Below, in pieces: positions 49,472-58,802 of a DNA stretch of 64,000 nucleotides (positions within the stretch are counted from its first letter, which is position 1; each line of letters opens with the position of its first letter). Source of the stretch: RPQJ01 sp963731105 (GTDB lineage Bacteria; Pseudomonadota; Gammaproteobacteria; Steroidobacterales; Steroidobacteraceae); assembly GCA_963731105.1 (NCBI GenBank), contig CAVSUM010000016.1, positions 124,001 through 188,000 of the forward strand, given 5' to 3'. The notes below the pieces were generated by a model. It saw nothing but the letters and a program-made list of their open reading frames with translations. It was not told where the DNA came from and ran no database searches. Made by a program: the position numbers and the translations under genes.

Positions 49472-50469
49472 GCCAGCGACTCGTGCAGCGGACGTGGCCG
49501 CCGCCAGTACGCCCAGCGCGCAACCGCCGGGACATGGACCAGCGCCACATCGAACTGCAGTGTCACCTGGCGGAGACGGCCGGCCTCCAGCGCCGCACGC
49601 ACGGGCGCGAGTACCGCCTGGTCCCACCGCGCCAGGTCTTCGGCCGTGCCGAACCCTGCTGCCAGGGCCATGCGCAGGTCCCCGGACGACTCGCCAAGCA
49701 GGCGCGGCAATGTCGTCGGGTGATCCGGCCTGTCCCCGGTGCAGGCGCCACAGGCCGGCCAGCCAGGCGTCGTCGGTGATCAGCCAGCCCGCAGCACTCC
49801 CTAGCGGCTGCTGCAGTGCCGCCCGCACCCCAGAGCCACACCGAGTTCACGGCCGGCAAACCGCGCGCCACCCGTCGTTCGTTGAGCGGATGCTCGTGCA
49901 GCAGCATCTGCAGTTCATTGACCAGCGCGCGGATCACGAACCGCGTCGCGCCCGCCCGGCAGGCATTCGCGCAGGTTACGCCCCACCGCCAGCGCCGGCT
50001 CCAGCGCCGTGAAGTCGCAGCCGGACGGACACTCGACGACCCAGCCGCCGCGCCCGCCGTCGTGCAGCCGGAAGCCGCTGCCGGCAAGGTGCTCGTCGAG
50101 CATCCCGCGCAGCGCGACCAGCTCGTCAGCGGCGAGCGGCAACGGCACTGGTGCCGCAAGCTGCAGGTGGTCGAGGGCCGTGAGCAGGTGCACCGGCTCG
50201 GCACGCGCCCAGGTCCCGGGCAAGGGTTGCCCGTCGCGCTGCGGGGCACTGCAGGGACCGGCCGGATGGCGGACCAGGGCGTCGCTACCGAGCCCTGCGC
50301 CTTCCAGCAGCCACCCGCGCCAGTCGAGCCCACGTTTCGCCTCGCGTCGCCCTCGTGCTACGAGCCACTCGGCCGCGGGCAGGCGCGCGGGATCGCCCTG
50401 CTCCGCCTGCCGCAGCACGGCGGCACGCAGACCGGGCAGTGACAGTCGCACGCTGCGGGTCTTGCTCAT
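49468..50469 (-). CDS. COG4255-like conserved protein upstream of recJ (three frameshifts)
   Basis: Joined frames give about 333 residues: N-terminal MSKTRSVRLSLPGL, then AAEWLVARGRREAKRGLDWR, LHLLTALDHLQLAAP-type text, ALVNELQMLLHEHPLNERR and VNSVWLWGAG, then GWLITDDAWLAGLW and RLLGESSGDLRMALAAGFG. The NELQMLLHEHPxNxxR...PPVNSxWLWG pattern is that of COG4255, annotated in some genomes as a phosphoglycerate-mutase-like or regulatory protein; no catalytic site is evident and the function is unknown. Extra bases near 49955, 49820 and 49720 break it. It is coupled to recJ by GTGA. Confidence 0.72.
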
Positions 50470-50523
50470 GCACGCCCCGCGCGGGCGATGACCACGACCG
50501 CCCGCATCCAGTAAGGTACGCCC

Positions 50524-50895
50524 ATGAAATTTACCCTCGACCGACCGTCCACGCGCCACTTCGTGCGCGGATATTCGCCCGGCGCATTGCGCATCGGCGA
50601 GCAGGAGTATTCGCGCAGCGTGATCGTGTCCGCACAGACCCTGATCACGGACTGGCGCCCGCAACGCATGGACGAGCTCACCGCGGCCGACCTCGAGCCG
50701 GCACTCGCGCTGCGGCCCGAGGTGCTGCTGCTCGGTTCTGGCGTGCGGCAGGTGTTTCCACCGCGCGACCTGCTCGCCCAACTGTATGCCGCGCGGGTCG
50801 GCTTCGAGGTGATGGACACGGGAGCCGCCTGCCGCACGTACAACGTGCTCGTCGGCGAAGGCCGCGAGGTAGCCGCCGCCCTGCTCATCACCTGA
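50524..50895 (+). CDS. Mth938-like (NDUFAF3-related) domain protein
   Basis: A 123-residue single-domain protein of the Mth938/DUF498 family. The core LRPEVLLLGSGVRQVFPP and GFEVMDTGAACRTYNVLV identify it; the family includes human NDUFAF3, a complex I assembly factor, and Xanthomonas structures of unknown function. ATG at 50524 follows TAAGGT at good spacing. It sits alone between two minus-strand genes. Confidence 0.87.
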   Translation: MKFTLDRPSTRHFVRGYSPGALRIGEQEYSRSVIVSAQTLITDWRPQRMDELTAADLEPALALRPEVLLLGSGVRQVFPPRDLLAQLYAARVGFEVMDTGAACRTYNVLVGEGREVAAALLIT

Positions 50896-50903
50896 CCGCG
50901 CGC

Positions 50904-51566
50904 TCAGCCGAGCCCCTGCAACAGCGGCACGAAGATCGCCGGCCCGAGGTCCTCGCGCTCGAAACTGTCGCCGCGCCGCGTGACGCGCAGCAGGCGCTGT
51001 TCGCGATCGGCGCCCACCGGCATGATCAGGCGCCCGCCGTTGCCGAGCTGGTCGAGCAAGGCCGGCGGCACCGCCATCGAGGCCGCCGCCACCAGGATCC
51101 CGTCGTACGGCGCATACGGCGGCCAGCCCTCGAAGCCGTCGCCGTGGCGCATGAAGACGTTGGCGATGCGCAGGTCGCGCATCACCCGCCGTGCCCGCAG
51201 CTGCAGCGCAGCGATGCGCTCGATGCTGTAGACCGTGGCCACCAGCGGCGCGAGCACCGCAGTCTGGTAGCCGCAGCCGGTGCCCACCTCGAGTACCTTG
51301 CGCGGCGCGGCGCCCTCGAGCAGCGCCTCGGTCATGCGCGCCACGATGTAGGGCTGCGAAATCGTCTGGCCGTGGCCGATCGGCAGCGCCGTGTCCTCGT
51401 ACGCACGGCTCGCGAGCGCCTCGTCCACGAACACGTGGCGCGGCACGGCGCGGATGCGCTCGAGCACCTGCGGATTGGCGATGCCCTGTTCGCGCAGCCG
51501 CGCGATCAGGCGGTCGCGGGTGCGCGCCGACGTCATGCCGATGCCGGTGAGGGACGGGCGCGTCAC
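50904..51566 (-). CDS. pcm: Protein-L-isoaspartate O-methyltransferase
   Basis: A 220-residue SAM enzyme that repairs isoaspartyl residues. VPRHVFVDEALASRAYEDTA, the SAM site VLEVGTGCGYQTAVLAPLV and YDGILVAAASMAVPPALL are family motifs. GTG at 51566 overlaps the surE stop by GTGA, the conserved surE-pcm pair associated with stationary-phase survival. It converges on the Mth938-like gene, eight bases away. Confidence 0.95.
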   Translation of the reverse strand: MTRPSLTGIGMTSARTRDRLIARLREQGIANPQVLERIRAVPRHVFVDEALASRAYEDTALPIGHGQTISQPYIVARMTEALLEGAAPRKVLEVGTGCGYQTAVLAPLVATVYSIERIAALQLRARRVMRDLRIANVFMRHGDGFEGWPPYAPYDGILVAAASMAVPPALLDQLGNGGRLIMPVGADREQRLLRVTRRGDSFEREDLGPAIFVPLLQGLG

Positions 51567-52315
51567 GTGGCCCGCCCGCGCAACCAGTCGTCCAGATCGC
51601 CGAGCGCCGCATGGCGGGTGAGGTCGACCTGCAGCGGCGTCACCGAGACGCAGCCCGCCGCGATCGCCGCGAAGTCCGTGCCCTCGCCGGCGTCGGCCCC
51701 CTCGCCCGCGGGACCGACCCAGTACACCGAGCGACCGTGCGGATCGGTGGCGCGCACCACGGACTCGGAGCGGTGGCGGTGGCCGAGGCGCGTGACGCGG
51801 AAGCCGCGCAGGTGCTCGTAGGGCACGTCCGGCACGTTGACGTTCAGGATCATCGACGAGTGCAGCGGCGCGCGCATCAACCGCATCACCAGCTCGCTCG
51901 CGACCCGCGCCGCGGTGTCGAAGTGGCTGCCGTCGCGCAGCACCAGCGACACGGCCATGGTCGGCAGGCCGAGGAAGCGGCCCTCGATCGCCGCGGCGAC
52001 CGTGCCCGAATACAGCACGTCGTCGCCGAGATTGGCGCCGTGGTTGATGCCCGAGACCACCATGTCGTGCTCGAAGTCGAACAACCCCGAGATGGCGAGG
52101 TGCACGCAGTCGGTGGGCGTGCCGTTGACGTAGAAGGCGCGCTCGCCGAACGAGCTGACCCGCAGCGGCACGTCGAGCGTCAGCGAATTGCTGGCACCGC
52201 TGCGATTGCGGTCCGGCGCCACCACCGTGATCTCGGCGAGCGGACGCAACGCGTCCGCGAGGCGCTGCAGCCCCTCGGCACGATAACCGTCGTCGTTGCT
52301 GACCAGGATTCTCAC
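51563..52315 (-). CDS. surE: 5'/3'-nucleotidase SurE
   Basis: A 250-residue phosphatase starting MRILVSNDDGYRAEGLQRLA (metal-binding DD), then VVAPDRNRSGASNSLTL, NGTPTDCVHLAI and SGINHGANLGDDVLYSGTVA. It hydrolyses nucleoside monophosphates and short polyphosphates. GTG at 52315 overlaps the truD stop. Confidence 0.96.
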   Translation of the reverse strand: MRILVSNDDGYRAEGLQRLADALRPLAEITVVAPDRNRSGASNSLTLDVPLRVSSFGERAFYVNGTPTDCVHLAISGLFDFEHDMVVSGINHGANLGDDVLYSGTVAAAIEGRFLGLPTMAVSLVLRDGSHFDTAARVASELVMRLMRAPLHSSMILNVNVPDVPYEHLRGFRVTRLGHRHRSESVVRATDPHGRSVYWVGPAGEGADAGEGTDFAAIAAGCVSVTPLQVDLTRHAALGDLDDWLRGRAT

Positions 52316-53402
52316 GTCGGGACCGTGCCGGAAGTCGGGTGAACTATACACGCGTCGCTCACCAGCTCGTGCAGCACGGCGGTCGCAAATGCGCCGCTCG
52401 GCAACTCGAACGCCAGCGTCAGCACGTCGCCGTCGAGCGACCAGGCGAGGTCGCGCACCGGCAGCCGCAGCCCGCGCCGCTCGTGCTCGAGCCCCTCGGT
52501 TTCGAGCAGCCGGCACAGGTCCGGATACTGCGCCACCACCGTCGCCTCCAGCTCGAGCGCGGCCCCGGTCGCGGGAGAGGCACCTCGCCCCCACAGCGGG
52601 CCGCTCGGGTGCACGTCCATGCCGAGGCAACGCTCGCGCAGGGTGGCGTCGATCTCGGCCGCCCGGAAGAAGCTGCGTCGACCGTCGAGCATCACCGCTT
52701 CGCCCTCCAGCAGCACGTCCCAGTCGGCGCGGCGCACGCGCTCGGCGAGCACCGCGTTGAACACGTGGCTGCGTGCGGCCGACAACGCAAAGCTGCGCGC
52801 GCCGCGCTCGCCCGGCGCCCTGCCACCGGCCGCCCAGTCGCGGGCACGCACGAGGTTGCCGCCGTCGCGGCCGAAGCGCTGCGGACCAAAGTAGTCGGGC
52901 ACGCCGCGCCGCGCGACCAGCTCGAGCCGTTCGCGCAAGGCGTCGCGAGTCGCCCGCCACGTCCCGCACGCGCAGCTCGAAGCGATTGGCGCGGTGCGAG
53001 CCCGGGCGCAGCTTGCGGCCGTGGCGCTGAGCACTGAGCACGCGGTAGCCCTCACCGGCGTACTCGAGGCACGGCTCGACCGGGGCCTGCACCGGCCACG
53101 GCAGCGTGAACGCCTGTCGAGTTACGGCATGTGCGGTCCTTCTGACCCGACACGCCGACGTCGCGCACGTGGACCCCGGCGGCACGCGCCAGCTGCGCTG
53201 CCACCCAGCCGGTGTTGGCGCCCCGCTTCTCGACCTCGAGCAACACGTGGGCACCGGCCCCGTCCGGCACGAAGCCGAGCACCTCGTGCACCACGAAATC
53301 CTCGGGCTCGACGCGCAGCCGGCCGGCGACGGGCGCCGTGCCGTACGCGGCCGGCAACGGCAGTGGATCAGCGTCCGTGGCGATGGCCGTGCCCATGCCC
53401 AT
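52312..53402 (-). CDS. truD: tRNA pseudouridine(13) synthase TruD (two frameshifts)
   Basis: TruD isomerises U13 in tRNA-Glu. PEDFVVHEVLGFVPDGAGAH, GVSGQKDRHAVTRQ (catalytic Asp) after removing an extra A near 53130, and GVPDYFGPQRFGRDGGNL after removing an extra G near 52950, plus SHVFNAVLAERV, are family motifs. The corrected protein is about 362 residues. ATG at 53402 lies inside the end of ispF (35-base overlap); an equally close ATG at 53396 is possible. Confidence 0.92.
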
Positions 53403-53895
53403 GCTCGTGACCGTGCACGCCGTCGGCATGGGCCAGCAGCACCACCGCGTGACAGGCGAGACCCTCGCGCCGGCCGATCGCCCCGAGACCTTCGCAAGTG
53501 GTCGCCTTGACGTTGATCCGGTCCGCCGTGGTACCGAGGTCGGCCGCCACGTTGGCACGCATCTGCGAGCGGTGGTCGCCCAGGCGCGGCGCTTCGGCCA
53601 GCACCGTGAGGTCGGCGTTGACCAGCCGGAAGCGATGCTCGTCGAGCAGGCGCGTGCAATGGCGCAGGAACAAGCGGCTGTCGGCGCCCTTCCAGCGTGG
53701 ATCGGTATCCGGGAAGTGCTGGCCGATGTCGCCGAGGCCCAGCGCGCCGAGGATGGCATCGCACAGCGCGTGCAGCAGCACGTCGCCGTCGGAGTGCGCG
53801 CGCACGCCCTGCTCATGCGGAATGCGCACGCCGCCCAGCGTCACGAAGTCGCCGGGCTCAAGCGCGTGGACGTCGTACCCGAAGCCGATTCTCAC
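53368..53895 (-). CDS. ispF: 2-C-methyl-D-erythritol 2,4-cyclodiphosphate synthase with His-rich tail
   Basis: A 175-residue trimeric zinc enzyme of the MEP isoprenoid pathway. FGYDVHALEPGDFVTLGGV, HSDGDVLLHALCDAILGAL (zinc site), GDIGQHFPDTDPRWKGADS and NVKATTCEGLGAIGRREGLA are standard. The normal C-terminus (ACHAVVLLA) is followed by a tail of about 15 residues rich in His and Gly (HGHEHGHGHGHRHGR), encoded in the overlap with truD. GTG start at 53895. Confidence 0.94.
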   Translation of the reverse strand: MRIGFGYDVHALEPGDFVTLGGVRIPHEQGVRAHSDGDVLLHALCDAILGALGLGDIGQHFPDTDPRWKGADSRLFLRHCTRLLDEHRFRLVNADLTVLAEAPRLGDHRSQMRANVAADLGTTADRINVKATTCEGLGAIGRREGLACHAVVLLAHADGVHGHEHGHGHGHRHGR

Positions 53896-54604
53896 CCTTG
53901 CGTCCCCCCATCGTCGCCAGGACGGCCGCGGCCAGTGCGCGGTCCCCCGGCAGTGTGATCTTGACGTTGCCCGGTCCGCCGGCGACGAGCCACGGCCGCA
54001 GGCCGAGCGCCTCCACCGCCGACGCTTCGTCCGTGACCGTGCGCTCGCGCTCGATGCTGAGCGCCAGCGCGCGCCGCAGCACGCCGTAGCGGAACATCTG
54101 CGGCGTCAGTGCGCGCCACAGGCCCTCGCGCGACACAGTGCGCTCCGCTCGTCCGTCGCGCCCCGCCGCCTTGAGGGTGTCGCCGACTGGCACCGCCAGC
54201 AGCCCCCCAACCGGATCGTCAGCCACCGCGGCAAACAGCGCCCGCAGGTCGGAGCGCGCCAGGCACGGCCGTGCCGCGTCGTGCACCAGCACCCAGTCCG
54301 TCTCGCGGGCCACGCCGGCCAGCGACTCGAGCGCGTTGGCCACCGACAGTTCGCGTCGCGCACCGCCGCGACAAGTGCGCACCCGCGGGTCGCGCGCCTC
54401 GGGCAGCCGCGCAAAGCGACGGTCGTCCGCGGCCAGCGCCACCACCACGCCGTGGATGGACCGCTCCGCCAGCAATGCACCCAGCGACCAGGACAGCACG
54501 GGCCGCCCGAGCAGCGGCAGGTACTGCTTGGGCAACCGGCCACCGAAGCGCTCCCCGCGGCCGGCCGCCGGCACGACGGCCCAGCGCCGGGCGCGCCCGG
54601 TCAT
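53858..54604 (-). CDS. ispD: 2-C-methyl-D-erythritol 4-phosphate cytidylyltransferase (possible 3' shift)
   Basis: Transfers CMP to methylerythritol phosphate. PAAGRGERFGGRLPKQYLPL, WVLVHDAARPCLARSDL and TVTDEASAVEALGLRPWLV identify it. As written it runs to 53858, giving a 38-base overlap with ispF and an odd tail (RKGENRLRVRRPRA). In the six-G run near 53918, one more G would end it MGGTQG with TGA overlapping the ispF GTG, the junction type used throughout this region; I favour that. Overlaps ftsB by ATGA. Confidence 0.92.
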   Translation of the reverse strand: MTGRARRWAVVPAAGRGERFGGRLPKQYLPLLGRPVLSWSLGALLAERSIHGVVVALAADDRRFARLPEARDPRVRTCRGGARRELSVANALESLAGVARETDWVLVHDAARPCLARSDLRALFAAVADDPVGGLLAVPVGDTLKAAGRDGRAERTVSREGLWRALTPQMFRYGVLRRALALSIERERTVTDEASAVEALGLRPWLVAGGPGNVKITLPGDRALAAAVLATMGGRKGENRLRVRRPRA

Positions 54605-54936
54605 TGGCTGGTGGCCTCGGCGGTGCGTCGTTCCTCTTCGGGCGGCGCCACCGCGGGCTGCGGCGGCACCACCTGGAAGAAGGTCTCGTTGCTGCCGACC
54701 ATGCCGAGGTCGGTGCGGGCACGCTCCTCGACGGCGGCGCGGCCTTCCTTCAAGTCGCGCACCTCGGCCGCGAGCGTGCGGTTGCGCTCGGCGAGCCGCT
54801 CGTTCTCCTCTTTCTGCTGCTCGATGGCCGCCTCGGTGCGCCACAGGTCGCGCACGCCGTTCGGCGACACCCAGATCCGGTACTGCAGCGCCAGGAACAG
54901 CGCCAGCAGCAGGCCCGCCACGATGCGCAGCACCAT
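54601..54936 (-). CDS. ftsB: Cell division protein FtsB
   Basis: A 111-residue bitopic protein: N-terminal helix MVLRIVAGLLLALFLALQYR, then GVRDLWRTEAAIEQQKEENE and a coiled coil to about residue 75 (ERNRTLAAEVRDLKEGR), closing with ARTDLGMVGSNETFFQVV. FtsB links FtsL and FtsQ in the divisome. The eno-ftsB-ispD order is classical. A Pro/Glu-rich tail follows. Confidence 0.93.
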   Translation of the reverse strand: MVLRIVAGLLLALFLALQYRIWVSPNGVRDLWRTEAAIEQQKEENERLAERNRTLAAEVRDLKEGRAAVEERARTDLGMVGSNETFFQVVPPQPAVAPPEEERRTAEATSQ

Positions 54937-54944
54937 CGGTCGCC

Positions 54945-56241
54945 TCAACCGCGCACGGCCGGCGCGACCGGGAACGCCGCGCGGCCGGCGTACGTCGCAT
55001 CCGTGCCGAGCTCGGCCTCGATGCGCAGCAGCTGGTTGTACTTGGCGATGCGGTCGGAGCGGCACAGCGAGCCGGTCTTGATCTGCGTGGCACGGGTCGC
55101 CACCGCGATGTCGGCGATGGTGCTGTCCTCGGTCTCGCCCGAGCGGTGCGACACGACCGCGCTGTAGCCCGCATCGGCCGCCATGTCGATCGCCTCGAGC
55201 GTCTCGGTCAGCGTGCCGATCTGGTTCGGCTTGATGAGGATCGAGTTGGCGATGCCGCGCGCGATCGCCTCGCGGAAGATCCGCGTGTTGGTGACGAAGA
55301 TGTCGTCGCCGACCAGCTGCACCTTGCGTCCGAGCTTGTGCGTGAGCAGCGCCCAGCCGTCCCAGTCGCCCTCCGCCATGCCGTCCTCGACGGTGACGAT
55401 CGGGTACTTGTCCACCAGCCCGGCCAGGTAGTCGACGAACTGCGCCGGCGTGAACTGGCGGCCTTCCGACTCGAGGTGGTAGGTGCCGTCCTTGAAGAAC
55501 TCGGAGCTCGCGACGTCGAGGCCGAGGAACACGTCCACGCCCGCCTTGAAGCCGGCGCGGCCGATGGCCTCGAGGATGGTCTCGAGCGCCGCCTCGTTGG
55601 ACGGCAGGTTCGGCGCGAAGCCGCCCTCGTCGCCCACGGCGGTGGCGAGGCCGCGCTCGTGCAGCACCTTCTTCAGCGTGTGGAAGATCTCCGCGCCGGT
55701 GCGCAGCGCCTCGGCGAAGCTGGGCGCGCCGACCGGCAGGATCATGAACTCCTGGATGTCGACGCTGTTGTCGGCATGCGCGCCGCCGTTGATGATGTTC
55801 ATCATCGGCACCGGCATGGTCTTCGGGCCGGGGCCACCGAGCAGGCGGAACAGGCTCAAGCCCCTGCGCCCGCGCCGCGGCATGCGCGGCGGCGAGCGAC
55901 ACCGCGAGCAGCGCATTGGCGCCGAGCCGCGCCTTGGTGTCGGTGCCGTCGAGCTCGATCATCCGGCGGTCGAGCCCGGCCTGGTCGAACACGTCCTGGC
56001 CGAGCAGCGCGCTGCGGATCTCGCCGTTGGCATTGGCGACGGCCCGCAGCACGCCCTTGCCGACGTAGCGGCCCTTGTCGCCGTCGCGCAGCTCGACCGC
56101 TTCGCGCGTGCCCGTGGAGGCGCCCGACGGCACCGCGGCGCGGCCCAGCACGCCGCCTTCGACCAATACATCTGCTTCGACGGTGGGATTGCCGCGGGAA
56201 TCCATGATCTCGCGGGCCTTGATGTCGACGATCCGGGTCAT
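54945..56241 (-). CDS. eno: Enolase (frameshift near 55857)
   Basis: Converts 2-phosphoglycerate to phosphoenolpyruvate; also a degradosome partner of RNase E in E. coli. AREIMDSRGNPTVEADVLV, SGASTGTREAVELRDGD, MPVPMMNIINGGAHADNSVD and VVSHRSGETEDSTIADIAV are intact. An extra G near 55857 disrupts one position (true text GLSLFRLLGG); the joined protein has about 431 residues. Start ATG at 56241 overlaps the kdsA stop by ATGA. Confidence 0.96.
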
Positions 56242-57071
56242 AGGCTTGCTTCCTCGTAGGGCCGCGACTTCACCGCGGCATCGATCTCTTTCATGACGGT
56301 GAGCAGCGCGCGCATGCGATCGAGCGGCCAGGCGTTCGGGCCGTCCGACAGCGCGCGCGCCGGGTCGGGATGGGTTTCCATGAACACGCCGGCGACGCCC
56401 GCGCCGATCGCGGCCCGTGCCAGCACGGGCACGAACTCGCGCTGGCCGCCCGAGGCGTTGCCCTTGCCGCCGGGCAGCTGCACCGAGTGCGTGGCATCGA
56501 ACACCACCGGGCAGCCCGTGTCGCGCATCACCGCGAGCGAGCGCATGTCGGCCACGAGGTTGTTGTAGCCGAAGCTGAAGCCGCGCTCGCAGACCATGAT
56601 CGCCTCGTTGCCGGTGGAGCGCGCCTTGTCCACGACGTTGCGCATCTCCCACGGCGACAGGAACTGGCCCTTCTTGATGTTGACGGGCTTGCCCTGCGCG
56701 GCGGCATTGACGATGAAATTGGTCTGCCGGCAGAGGAACGCCGGCGTCTGCAGCACGTCGACCACCGCGGCGACCTCGGCCAGCGGCGTGTCCTCGTGCA
56801 CGTCGGTCAGCACCGGCAGGCCGAGCTGGGCTTTGACCTCGCCGAGGATGCGCAGTCCCTGCTCCATGCCGGGCCCGCGGAAGCTCGCCTGCGACGAGCG
56901 ATTCGCCTTGTCGTAAGAAGCCTTGAAGATGTACGGGATGCCGAGCTCGCGGGTGATCTCCCGCATGCGCCCGGCCACCTCGATCACCAGCGCCTCGCTT
57001 TCGACGACGCAGGGTCCCGCGATCAGGAAGAACGGCCGGTCGGGGCCGACCTCGAAGCCGCACAGCCTCAT
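56238..57071 (-). CDS. kdsA: 3-deoxy-8-phosphooctulonate (Kdo-8-P) synthase
   Basis: A 277-residue aldolase that condenses phosphoenolpyruvate with arabinose 5-phosphate. FFLIAGPCVVESEALVIEVA, FKASYDKANRSSQASFRGPG, LTDVHEDTP and PVVFDATHSVQLPGG are family motifs. It supplies Kdo for KdsB. Coupled by ATGA to pyrG upstream and eno downstream. No frame breaks. Confidence 0.95.
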   Translation of the reverse strand: MRLCGFEVGPDRPFFLIAGPCVVESEALVIEVAGRMREITRELGIPYIFKASYDKANRSSQASFRGPGMEQGLRILGEVKAQLGLPVLTDVHEDTPLAEVAAVVDVLQTPAFLCRQTNFIVNAAAQGKPVNIKKGQFLSPWEMRNVVDKARSTGNEAIMVCERGFSFGYNNLVADMRSLAVMRDTGCPVVFDATHSVQLPGGKGNASGGQREFVPVLARAAIGAGVAGVFMETHPDPARALSDGPNAWPLDRMRALLTVMKEIDAAVKSRPYEEASL

Positions 57072-58714
57072 GCGCCGGCCGCCGCGGGCAACTGCGCCGC
57101 ACGCTGCGCGCGCGCCGCCTTGATGAAGCCGGTGAACAGCGGGTGCCCGTCGCGCGGCGTGGAGCGGAACTCGGGGTGGTACTGGCTCGCGACGAAGAAC
57201 GGGTGCTGCGGCAGCTCGATGATCTCCACCAGCCCGTCGCGCGAAAAGCCCGAGAAACGCAGCCCGGCGTTCATCATCTTCTGCAGGTAGTTGTTGTTGA
57301 ACTCGTAGCGGTGCCGGTGGCGCTCGCGGACCGAGTCCGCGCCGTAGATGGCGTGTGCGCGCGAGCCGTGCGAGATGCGCACTTCCTGCGCGCCGAGGCG
57401 CATCGTGCCGCCGAGGTGCGAGGCCTCGGTGCGCGACTCGACGGTCCCCTTCTGGTCCTGCCACTCGGTGATCAGCGCGATCACCGGGTGCGGCGTGGCA
57501 CGATTGAATTCGGTGCTGTGCGCGCCCTCGAGGCCGGCGACGTGGCGCGCGTACTCGATGATCGCGAGCTGCATGCCGAGGCAGATGCCGAGGTACGGCA
57601 CGCCGTTCTCGCGCGCGAAGCGCACGGCCTGGATCTTGCCCTCGATGCCGCGCTCGCCGAAGCCGCCCGGCACGAGGATCGCGTCCACGCCGCGCAGGCA
57701 ATCGGTGCCGTGCTGCTCGACGTCGGTCGCCTCGACGAACTCGATGTTGACCCGGGTGCGGGTGCGCAGCCCGGCGTGCATCAGCGCCTCGGTGAGCGAG
57801 ATGTACGCGTCCTTGAGGTTGACGTACTTGCCGACCATGGCGATGGTCACGGCGAGGTCCGGGTTGCCCTTGGCGGCCACCACCTGCTGCCATTCGCTCA
57901 GGTCGGCGGGCGGCACCTGCAGGCCCAGCTTCTCGCAGACGATGGCGTCGAGCCCCTGCTCGTGCAGCAGCTGCGGGATCTTGTAGATGTCGTCGGCGTC
58001 CACGGCCGAGAACACCGCGCGCTCCTCGACGTTGGTGAACAGCGCGATCTTGCGGCGCTGGTCGGCCGGCAGCGGGTCCTGGCAGCGGCACAGCAGCACG
58101 TCGGGCTGGATGCCGATGCCGCGCAGTTCCTTGACCGAGTGCTGCGTCGGCTTGGTCTTGATCTCGCCGGAGGTCGCGATGTAGGGGATCAGCGTGAGGT
58201 GCATGTAGAGCACGTTGTCGTGCCCCATCTCGACGGCGAGCTGGCGGATCGCCTCGAGGAACGGCAGCGACTCGATGTCGCCCACCGTGCCGCCGATCTC
58301 GACCATGCAGACGTCGGCATCGACCGCGCCGAGCTTGATCGAGTGCTTGATCTCGTCGGTGATGTGCGGGATCACCTGCACGGTGGCGCCGAGGTAGTCG
58401 CCGCGGCGCTCCTTGGCGATCACGTTCTCGTAGATGCGGCCGGTGGTGAAGTTGCTGCTGCGGCCGGTGGTGGTGCGCACGAAGCGCTCGTAGTGGCCGA
58501 GGTCGAGATCGGTCTCGGTGCCATCGTCGGTGACGAACACCTCGCCGTGCTGGAACGGGCTCATGGTGCCCGGGTCGACGTTGATGTACGGGTCGAGCTT
58601 GACGAGGGCGACCTTGAGGCCGCGCGCCTCGAGGATCGCCCCGAGCGACGCCGCGGCAATGCCCTTCCCCAGCGAGGAAACGACGCCGCCGGTCACGCAG
58701 ATAAACTTGGTCAT
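57068..58714 (-). CDS. pyrG: CTP synthase
   Basis: A 548-residue enzyme that aminates UTP with glutamine. Synthase domain: MTKFICVTGGVVSSLGKGIA, LDPYINVDPGTMSPFQHGEV, TKPTQHSVKELRGIGIQPD. Glutaminase domain: LVPGGFGERG, YLGICLGMQLAIIEYAR (nucleophilic Cys) and SQYHPEFRSTPRDGHPLF. Start at ATG 58714 preferred; 58723 adds MTP. It leads the pyrG-kdsA-eno-ftsB-ispD set. Confidence 0.96.
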   Translation of the reverse strand: MTKFICVTGGVVSSLGKGIAAASLGAILEARGLKVALVKLDPYINVDPGTMSPFQHGEVFVTDDGTETDLDLGHYERFVRTTTGRSSNFTTGRIYENVIAKERRGDYLGATVQVIPHITDEIKHSIKLGAVDADVCMVEIGGTVGDIESLPFLEAIRQLAVEMGHDNVLYMHLTLIPYIATSGEIKTKPTQHSVKELRGIGIQPDVLLCRCQDPLPADQRRKIALFTNVEERAVFSAVDADDIYKIPQLLHEQGLDAIVCEKLGLQVPPADLSEWQQVVAAKGNPDLAVTIAMVGKYVNLKDAYISLTEALMHAGLRTRTRVNIEFVEATDVEQHGTDCLRGVDAILVPGGFGERGIEGKIQAVRFARENGVPYLGICLGMQLAIIEYARHVAGLEGAHSTEFNRATPHPVIALITEWQDQKGTVESRTEASHLGGTMRLGAQEVRISHGSRAHAIYGADSVRERHRHRYEFNNNYLQKMMNAGLRFSGFSRDGLVEIIELPQHPFFVASQYHPEFRSTPRDGHPLFTGFIKAARAQRAAQLPAAAGA

Positions 58715-58802
58715 GGGGGTCACCGTCGCAGGAGAAGCACGACGGGAGGACAGTCTATCGGATCGCCCCCCTCCCGGCCACCTGCCGTACCCTTGCGATC
58801 GA

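Noticed and set aside
54601..57102. Minus-strand frame spanning kdsA, eno and ftsB as one giant protein
   Set aside because: Only the enolase start and FtsB lie in that frame; the joining segments are out-of-frame kdsA and enolase sequence.
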